Shown: positions 34,322-39,643 of the stretch, piece after piece | Numbering within the stretch: the first letter of the stretch is position 1 | Layout: each line of letters begins with the position of its first letter | Assembly: GCA_003819815.1 (NCBI GenBank) | Contig: RPQJ01000022.1 | Location: forward strand, 1 to 39,643 | From: Lysobacterales bacterium | GTDB lineage: Bacteria; Pseudomonadota; Gammaproteobacteria; Steroidobacterales; Steroidobacteraceae | Direction of reading: 5' to 3' | Length of the DNA: 39,643 nucleotides | Made by a program: the position numbers and the translations under genes | Notes under the pieces: generated by a model | Database searches by the model: none | Told to the model about the DNA's origin: nothing | What the model saw: only the letters and a program-made list of their open reading frames with translations

Positions 34322-35677
34322 ATGGCTAAAGCGAAAGTGAGCTACGTGTGCGGAGCCTGCGGCGCCCGCACGCCGCAGTGGCAGGGCCAGTGTCCGGCCT
34401 GCCAGGCCTGGAACACCCTCGAGCTCGCTGCTTCGGCGCTCTCGATGCGCCCGGTGCCGGACCGCGGCGGCCCGGGGCGTGCCGCGAGCCGGACCGTGAC
34501 CGAGGTCTCGGAGGAGACCGAACCGCGTGCCGTCTCCGGCATCGGCGAACTCGACCGGGTGCTCGGCGGCGGGCTGGTCGCCGGCTCCGTGATCCTGCTC
34601 GGGGGCGACCCGGGCATCGGCAAGTCGACGCTGCTGCTGCAGGCCGCGGACGCCCTGAGCCGTGAGCAACCGGTCCTGTACGCCTCGGGCGAGGAGTCCG
34701 TGCGCCAGGTCGCGCTCAGGGCGCGCCGGCTCGGCCTGGGCTCGACGACGCTGAGGCTGCTCGCCGAGACGCGCGTCGAGTCGATCGTCGCCGAGGCGAT
34801 CGCAGCCCGCGCGAGCATCCTCGTCGTCGACTCGATACAGACGATGCACACGGAACTGAGCGAGTCCTCGCCGGGGTCCGCCGTGCAGGTCCGGGAGTCC
34901 GCCGCACGGCTCGTCCGCTACGCGAAGGACACGGGGACGGCCGTGCTGATCATCGGCCACGTGACCAAGGAGGGCCTGATCGCGGGGCCGCGCATCCTCG
35001 AGCACATGGTCGATACCGTGCTCTATTTCGAGAGCGAGCCCGGCAGCCGCTACCGCGTGGTGCGCGCGGTCAAGAACCGCTATGGCGCCGCGAACGAGAT
35101 CGGCGTGTTCGCGATGGCGGAGCAGGGTCTGCGGGAAGTCCGCAATCCCTCGGCGATCTTCCTTTCGCGCCAGGAGCCGGCCGTGGCCGGCAGCGTCGTC
35201 ACCGTGGCCCGCGAAGGCAGCCGGCCGCTGCTCGTCGAACTGCAGGCGCTGGTCGACGACGCCCAGGGCGTCTCGCCGCGGCGGGTCGCGGTGGGGTTCG
35301 AGGCCAGCCGGCTCGCGCTGCTGCTCGCGGTGCTGCACCGCCACGGCGGCGTCTCGACGTCCGGGCAGGACGTGTTCGTGAACGTCGTGGGCGGCGTTCG
35401 CATCGGCGAGACGGCGGCCGACCTGCCCGCCGTCGTCGCGGTGCTCTCGAGCCTGCGCGGCCGCGCGGTGCCGCACGACGTCGTGTGCTTCGGCGAGCTC
35501 GGCCTCACCGGCGAGGTGCGCCCGGTGCCTTTCGGCGACGAGCGGCTGCGAGAGGCCGCGAAGCAGGGCTTCCGGCGCGCCCTCGTGCCCGCGGCCAACG
35601 CGCCGCGACGCGCGATCGAAGGGCTCGAGGTGCTCGCCGTCGGGCGCCTCGAGCAGGCGCTAGCCGCGGCGTTCTGA
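34322..35677 (+). CDS. radA: DNA repair protein RadA (Sms)
   Basis: Helicase that promotes branch migration of recombination intermediates. Order: zinc finger (CGACGARTPQWQGQCPAC), RecA-like ATPase with Walker A GGDPGIGKSTLLLQ, LVVDSIQTM, the RadA-specific KNRYG, and the C-terminal Lon-protease-like domain (GVSTSGQDVFVNVVGGV, GELGLTGEVRPV). The Lon-type catalytic Ser-Lys dyad is not expected in RadA. 451 aa. GGAAGGA upstream supports ATG 34322. Its 3' end overlaps the convergent membrane protein gene by 18 bp. Confidence 0.97.
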   Translation: MAKAKVSYVCGACGARTPQWQGQCPACQAWNTLELAASALSMRPVPDRGGPGRAASRTVTEVSEETEPRAVSGIGELDRVLGGGLVAGSVILLGGDPGIGKSTLLLQAADALSREQPVLYASGEESVRQVALRARRLGLGSTTLRLLAETRVESIVAEAIAARASILVVDSIQTMHTELSESSPGSAVQVRESAARLVRYAKDTGTAVLIIGHVTKEGLIAGPRILEHMVDTVLYFESEPGSRYRVVRAVKNRYGAANEIGVFAMAEQGLREVRNPSAIFLSRQEPAVAGSVVTVAREGSRPLLVELQALVDDAQGVSPRRVAVGFEASRLALLLAVLHRHGGVSTSGQDVFVNVVGGVRIGETAADLPAVVAVLSSLRGRAVPHDVVCFGELGLTGEVRPVPFGDERLREAAKQGFRRALVPAANAPRRAIEGLEVLAVGRLEQALAAAF

Positions 35678-36967
35678 GACGGGCCCGGGCTCCGCTGCGG
35701 GCGCCGGCACGCTCGGCCGCAGCCGCACGGTCTTCACGGCGTTGTCGCCGGTCTGCAGGATGTCGATCACGTAGTCGTTCAGCGTGAGCGTCGCGCCCGG
35801 CTCGGGGATGGTTTCGAGGCACTCGATGACGAGCCCGTTCAGCGTTCGCGGCCCGCTGGTGGGCAGCGTCCACCCCATCTTGCGGTTCAGCGTGCGGACG
35901 CTGGCCGAGGCATTCACGATGAAGGTGCCGTCCTTCTCGCGATGGACGTCCTTGTGCAGCGAGCTCGGATCGGAAGTGAACTCGCCCACGATCTCCTCGA
36001 GCAGGTCCTCCAGCGTCACGAGCCCCTGCACGTCGCCGTACTCGTCGACGACGAACGCGACGCGCCGGCGCTGCCGCTGGAACTGCACGAGCTGCGTATT
36101 GAGGGACGTCCCTTCGGGCACGTAGTAGGGCTCGCGGGAGCGGGTGAGGGCGACGAGCTGCTCGCGGTCGAATTCGCCGCGCGCGAGGAGACGCGCGACC
36201 TTCTTCATGTGCAGGATGCCGACCAGTTCGTCGATGCTGCCGTCGTAGACGGGCAGGCGGGTGTGGCGGCTGTCGCGCAGCTGGGCGAGGATGTCGTCCC
36301 ACTCGTCCGAGAGATCGATGCCCGCGATCTCGGTGCGCGGGACCATGATGTCCTCGACGTTGATGCGCTCGAGGTCGAGGATGCTCATCAGCATGCGCTG
36401 GTGGCGGTGCGGGATCACGGTGCTCGCCTCGGCGACCACCGTGCGCAGCTCCTCGCGGCTCAGCGAGGTCGTGCTCGCCTTCTCGCGCGAGATGCCGACC
36501 AGCCGCAGCACGCCGTTCGCGAGCAGGTTCGTGACCCACACGACGGGGTACAGCAGCTTGAGCAGCACCCGGTAGACGAGTGCCGCGGGCAGTGCGAGGC
36601 GCTCGGGGTAGAGCGCGCCGAAGGTCTTGGGCGCCACCTCGCCGAAGATGATCAGCACTACGGTGAAGATGCCGACGCCGACCGCCGCGTACGCCTCTCC
36701 GCCCAGAGACAGCGTGATGAGCGTCACGAGCGCCGCCGCCGCGGAGTTGACGAAGTTGTTGCAGACCAGGATCACGCCGATCAGGCGGTCCGGCTGGGCG
36801 AGCAGCTGCTCGGCGGTCTTCGCGCCGATGCTGCCTTCGCGCGCGCGGTGCCGAAGGCGGTAGCGGTTGATGCTCATCAGGGCCGTCTCGGTGCTCGAGA
36901 AGAACCCGGAAAGCAGGATGAGGACGACGAGGATCCCGAAGAGCCAAGGCAGCGGAACGTCGTTCAA
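35660..36967 (-). CDS. CNNM/CorC family membrane protein (YfjD-type)
   Basis: Probable inner-membrane protein of the HlyC/CorC (CNNM) family, often linked to Mg or Co efflux. The N-terminal DUF21 domain (about residues 1-180) has several TM helices with LLSGFFSSTETALMSINRYR, LVCNNFVNSAAAAL and FGEVAPKT. A CBS pair follows (about 205-325; IMVPRTEIAGID, VAFVVDEYGDVQGLVTLEDL), then a CorC_HlyC domain (about 340-425). 435 aa. The ypjD-type gene lies 6 nt upstream, and ffh-rpsP beyond it, the same neighbourhood as E. coli yfjD-ypjD-ffh. The last 18 bp overlap the radA 3' end on the other strand. Confidence 0.92.
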   Translation of the reverse strand: MNDVPLPWLFGILVVLILLSGFFSSTETALMSINRYRLRHRAREGSIGAKTAEQLLAQPDRLIGVILVCNNFVNSAAAALVTLITLSLGGEAYAAVGVGIFTVVLIIFGEVAPKTFGALYPERLALPAALVYRVLLKLLYPVVWVTNLLANGVLRLVGISREKASTTSLSREELRTVVAEASTVIPHRHQRMLMSILDLERINVEDIMVPRTEIAGIDLSDEWDDILAQLRDSRHTRLPVYDGSIDELVGILHMKKVARLLARGEFDREQLVALTRSREPYYVPEGTSLNTQLVQFQRQRRRVAFVVDEYGDVQGLVTLEDLLEEIVGEFTSDPSSLHKDVHREKDGTFIVNASASVRTLNRKMGWTLPTSGPRTLNGLVIECLETIPEPGATLTLNDYVIDILQTGDNAVKTVRLRPSVPAPAAEPGPVSERRG

Positions 36968-36973
36968 CGCAGC

Positions 36974-37783
36974 TCAGCCCCAGTGCCGGCCCAGGACGTT
37001 CTCGAGCACGATCTTGCTGCCGAAGTAGGAGAGGCCGAGCAGCCCGTAGCCGGCAAGCGTCCAGTGCATCGCCTTGCGGCCCCGCCACCCCATGCGCCAC
37101 CGGCCGAGCAGCAGGATGCCGAAGACGATCCACGCGACGATGGCCAGCACGACCTTGTGTACGAGATGCTGCGCGAACAGGTTCTCGATGAAGAACGCCC
37201 CCGTGACGAGCGCGAGCGTGAGCAGCGCGAAGCCCGCCCAGATGCTCTGGAAGCAGCCCGACTCTACCGACTCGACCGGCGTCAGGATCTTGAGCCAGCC
37301 GAGCGGCCGCCGGCTGCGCAGGCGCCGGTCGACGAACACCTGGGCCACCGCGAGCACCGCGCCGATCGTGAGGAAGGCAAAGGCCGTGGTCGCCATCGCT
37401 ACATGGAACACGAGCTCCCAGCCGGGCCGCCCGACGGAAAACTGGCGGGCCCCCTCCGAGAAGGCCGCTTCGAGCACCGCTGCGATCACGAGCAGCACCG
37501 CGGCCATGCCGCGCAGGCGGGGCCGCAGCGCCATCAGGATCGCCGTGATCGAGATCACGAGCGCGACGAGCGCGAGCGTGTCGCCCAGCGAGAGCGCGGC
37601 GTCGGGAGCGAGGCGGCGTTCCTGCACGAGCGCGGCGGCGTGCACGAAAATGCCGATCGAGGCGATCGCGAACGCGGCGATGCGCCTGCCCCGCCCGTGG
37701 TGGGCGTCGCCCCAGTAGGCCGAGAGGCCGAGACCCAGGGCCCCGAACATGTAGCAGGCGACGGCGATGAGGGGGAGCAGCAA
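36974..37783 (-). CDS. CcsA-like inner-membrane protein (YpjD-type)
   Basis: 269 aa with about eight hydrophobic helices. It belongs to the cytochrome c assembly (CcsA/YpjD) family: VFHVAMATTAFAFLTIGAVLAV and the paired His regions (HVAMATTAFAF, AQHLVHKVVLAIVAW) are typical. In E. coli ypjD sits between yfjD and ffh. The family is related to haem handlers, but the role of YpjD itself is unclear. The start is taken as TTG 37783; no ATG or GTG lies in the right place and no Shine-Dalgarno is seen, so the exact start is uncertain. It shares a divergent promoter region with ffh. Confidence 0.85.
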   Translation of the reverse strand: MLLPLIAVACYMFGALGLGLSAYWGDAHHGRGRRIAAFAIASIGIFVHAAALVQERRLAPDAALSLGDTLALVALVISITAILMALRPRLRGMAAVLLVIAAVLEAAFSEGARQFSVGRPGWELVFHVAMATTAFAFLTIGAVLAVAQVFVDRRLRSRRPLGWLKILTPVESVESGCFQSIWAGFALLTLALVTGAFFIENLFAQHLVHKVVLAIVAWIVFGILLLGRWRMGWRGRKAMHWTLAGYGLLGLSYFGSKIVLENVLGRHWG

Positions 37784-37863
37784 GCGAGGCTCGGCGAATC
37801 CGGGGTCGGTGGGGACGATGTTACAACACCCGGACCGCGGGGAGGCGCCGCGGGCGCCGCGAA

Positions 37864-37871
37864 CCTATAAT
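37864..37871. promoter_or_regulatory. -10 of ffh with weak reverse counterpart
   Basis: Plus strand TATAAT (37866-37871), 54 nt before the ffh GTG, with no clear -35. The same bases read TATAGG (37869-37864) on the minus strand towards the ypjD-type gene. The 142-bp divergent spacer holds no other obvious signal. Confidence 0.5.
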
Positions 37872-37925
37872 CGCACTTCCACCCGCTGCACGACCCGCCG
37901 CCCCCGGCCCCGTTCGAGGTATCCC

Positions 37926-39281
37926 GTGTTCGACAAGCTTTCCGCACGTCTCGCGACCGTGGTCGAGGGCCTGCGCGGCCGGGGACGCCTCACCGAGGAG
38001 AACATCGGCGACACGCTGCGTCAGGTGCGGATGGCGCTCCTCGAGGCGGACGTCGCGCTGCCGGTCGTCAAGGAGTTCATCGAGGCGGTCAAGGCGCGTG
38101 CGATCGGCCTCGACGTGCACAAGAGCCTCACGCCCGGCCAGGCGCTGATCCGGGTGATCCACGAGGAGCTCGTCCGCGTCATGGGCGAGGGCGTGCGCCC
38201 GCTCGAGCTGCGCGTGCAGCCGCCGGCCGTGATCCTGCTCGCGGGCCTGCAGGGCGCCGGCAAGACGACGACCGCGGCGAAGATCGCCCTTTGGCTCCGC
38301 GAGCGCGAGCGCAAGCGGGTGCTGCTCGTCTCGACGGACGTCTACCGCCCGGCCGCGATGCTGCAGCTCGAGCGCCTGGGCGAGCAGCTCGGCATCGACG
38401 TGGCGCCCGCGGATGCGTCGCGCCGTCCGGTGGACATCGCGACTGCCGCGCTCGAGACGGCGCGCCGCGGCGTCTACGACGTGCTGCTCGTCGACACGGC
38501 GGGCCGGCTGCACGTCGACGAGGAGATGATGGCCGAGGTCCGCGACCTCGGCGCGACGCTGCGGCCGGCGGAGACGCTGTTCGTCGTCGACAGCATGGCG
38601 GGACAGGACGCCGTGAACGCAGCGCGGGCCTTCGGTGCCGCACTCGACCTCACCGGCGTCGTGCTCACCAAGGCCGACGGCGACGCGCGCGGCGGCGCGG
38701 CGCTCTCGGTGCGGCGCGTGACGGGGCGGCCCATCCTGTTCGTGGGCGTCGGCGAGAAGCCGGAGGCGCTCGAGGCCTTCCAGCCCGAGCGCATGGCGTC
38801 GCGCATCCTCGGCATGGGCGACGTGCTGAGCCTGGTCGAGGAGGTGACGCGCAAGGTCGATCGCGAGGAAGCCGAGAAGCTCGCGCGCAAGGTCGCGAAA
38901 GGCAAGGACTTCGACCTCGACGACCTGCTCTCCCAGCTGCGGCAGCTCGAGGGCATGGGTGGCGTCTCGGCGCTGCTCGAGAAACTGCCCGCGCACATGG
39001 TGGCCAAGGCCGGAGCGCTCCCGCAGGGCAACGATCGCGAGATCCGCCGCCAGATCGCGATCCTCTGCTCGATGACGGCGAAGGAGCGCCGCTACCCGAA
39101 AGTGATCGACGGGTCGCGCCGCCGCCGCATCGCGCAGGGCTCCGGCACCCACGTGGCGGACGTGAACCGCCTGCTCAAGAATTTCCTGCAGATGCAGAAG
39201 ATGATGAAGGGCATGGGGAAGGGCGGGTTGGGCCGGATGATGCGCTCGATGGCCGGACGGCTCCCCACCGGGTTCCGGTGA
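37926..39281 (+). CDS. ffh: signal recognition particle protein Ffh
   Basis: GTPase that binds signal sequences of nascent membrane proteins and docks with FtsY. N domain (about residues 1-90; [15 protein letters not shown]), G domain (about 95-295) with G1 [29 protein letters not shown]3 DTAGRL, G4 TKADGD, and GVGEK; M domain (about 300-451) with [20 protein letters not shown], which binds 4.5S RNA, and Met-rich helices QMQKMMKGM. 451 aa. Start GTG 37926 with GAGGT at 37916-37920. rpsP follows after 121 nt with its own candidate promoter. Confidence 0.98.
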   Translation: MFDKLSARLATVVEGLRGRGRLTEENIGDTLRQVRMALLEADVALPVVKEFIEAVKARAIGLDVHKSLTPGQALIRVIHEELVRVMGEGVRPLELRVQPPAVILLAGLQGAGKTTTAAKIALWLRERERKRVLLVSTDVYRPAAMLQLERLGEQLGIDVAPADASRRPVDIATAALETARRGVYDVLLVDTAGRLHVDEEMMAEVRDLGATLRPAETLFVVDSMAGQDAVNAARAFGAALDLTGVVLTKADGDARGGAALSVRRVTGRPILFVGVGEKPEALEAFQPERMASRILGMGDVLSLVEEVTRKVDREEAEKLARKVAKGKDFDLDDLLSQLRQLEGMGGVSALLEKLPAHMVAKAGALPQGNDREIRRQIAILCSMTAKERRYPKVIDGSRRRRIAQGSGTHVADVNRLLKNFLQMQKMMKGMGKGGLGRMMRSMAGRLPTGFR

Positions 39282-39318
39282 CCCCCTCCGCGGCATTTCT
39301 TTCCGTCCGGCTTTTCGG

Positions 39319-39324
39319 TATAGT
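39319..39324 (+). promoter_or_regulatory. candidate rpsP -10 box
   Basis: TATAGT in a locally AT-rich stretch between ffh and rpsP; TTTCTT 17 nt upstream is a poor -35. A start near 39331 would give RNA beginning close to CTCTTTTTTGG and a ~72-nt leader. Confidence 0.4.
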
Positions 39325-39339
39325 TTGCGGCTCTTTTTT

Positions 39340-39368
39340 GGCCGGGAACCCCACGGGGCCTACCGGCC
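39340..39368 (+). promoter_or_regulatory. rpsP leader hairpin
   Basis: GGCCGG (39340-39345) pairs with CCGGCC (39363-39368), with an inner CCCC/GGGG stem. It lies after, not before, a run of six T, so it is not an intrinsic terminator of ffh; a role in the rpsP leader is possible. Confidence 0.3.
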
Positions 39369-39402
39369 TTGGCCGAATGAAACGCTGAGGCACGGGCAGA
39401 CG

Positions 39403-39643
39403 ATGGTGACGATCCGATTGATGCGCCGCGGTGGCAAGAAGGAACCCTTCTACCACGTGGTGGTGACCGACAGCCGGCGCAGCGGCGGTGGCTCGCTGGA
39501 GCAGGTAGGGTTCTACAACCCCGTGGCGCGCGGCGGCAGCGAGGAGCTCCGGCTCGATCTCGCGCGCGTCGACCACTGGATCGCCTGCGGCGCCCAGCCG
39601 TCTGAGCGTGTGGCCCAGCTGCTGAAGAGCTACCGCAAGACCC
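39403..39643 (+). CDS. rpsP: ribosomal protein S16, 5' part
   Basis: Cut by the right edge after 80 codons. [20 protein letters not shown] is the canonical N-terminus, followed by [39 protein letters not shown] and [12 protein letters not shown]16 helps 30S assembly. The start ATG 39403 has GAGG at about 39387-39390. In gammaproteobacteria rimM, trmD and rplS normally follow, presumably just outside the window. Confidence 0.97.
   Translation, partial: MVTIRLMRRGGKKEPFYHVVVTDSRRSGGGSLEQVGFYNPVARGGSEELRLDLARVDHWIACGAQPSERVAQLLKSYRKT

Noticed and set aside
39331-39368. Intrinsic terminator after ffh
   Set aside because: The run of T precedes the hairpin instead of following it, and the reverse strand has no suitable T-run either.

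Overview
The window is about 39.6 kb of very GC-rich, densely coding DNA. Its gene order (pcnB-folK-panB-panC; queG, nnr-tsaE-amiC-mutL-miaA-hfq-hflX-hflK-hflC-purA; rnr-rlmB-rpsF-rpsR-rplI-dnaB-alr; radA; yfjD/ypjD-type genes next to ffh-rpsP) is that of a non-enteric gammaproteobacterium, in the broad range of Xanthomonadales/Nevskiales/Chromatiales. I cannot place it more closely from sequence alone. Both tRNA genes encode their CCA end, as is usual in that class.

Layout. 1-4.3 kb is accessory: the tail of a kinesin-light-chain-type TPR protein, a membrane-anchored M20 peptidase, a divergent Nramp-fold (YcsG-like) transporter and a secreted protein of two Ig-like repeats. 4.3-8.8 kb holds tRNA-Glu(CTC) on the minus strand, then pcnB, folK, a deoxynucleoside kinase, panB and panC (RNA polyadenylation, folate, dNTP salvage and pantothenate). 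8.8-21.5 kb is the long conserved block: queG on the minus strand, then nnr, tsaE, amiC, mutL, miaA, hfq, hflX, hflK, hflC, a DUF2065 gene and purA. 21.5-25.9 kb has an acyl-CoA dehydrogenase, tRNA-Leu(CAG) on the minus strand, rnr and rlmB. 25.86-27.11 kb has no gene and carries a tandem array of structured repeats. 27.1-31.7 kb is the S6 operon (rpsF, rpsR, a membrane protein, rplI, dnaB, alr). 31.7-34.2 kb on the minus strand is a signalling cassette: Ser/Thr kinase, PP2C phosphatase, FHA protein. 34.3-39.6 kb has radA, then yfjD- and ypjD-type membrane genes on the minus strand, ffh and the start of rpsP.

The most unusual part is the gene-free region between rlmB and rpsF. It holds five roughly 250-262 bp units. 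Each has a long hairpin (about 24 bp of stem) capped by a conserved 23-nt apex. The arm sequences differ between copies but stay complementary within each copy. The apex lies in one orientation in copies 1-2 and in the reverse in copies 3-5. Between the hairpins is a 91-nt core whose two nested 10-bp helices are perfect in the best copy. This looks like a structured, possibly transcribed or mobile repeat family that I do not recognise.

A second recurring feature is a near-symmetric -10 box (TATAAT/TATACT-like on both strands) in four of the divergent intergenic spacers: tRNA-Glu/pcnB, queG/nnr, kinase/radA and ypjD-type/ffh. These may be shared bidirectional promoters, and at nnr the -10 is so close to the ATG that the transcript would be leaderless. 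Convergent neighbours are packed extremely tightly, with a 1-nt gap (panC/queG), a 4-nt gap (alr/FHA) and an 18-bp overlap (radA/yfjD-type).
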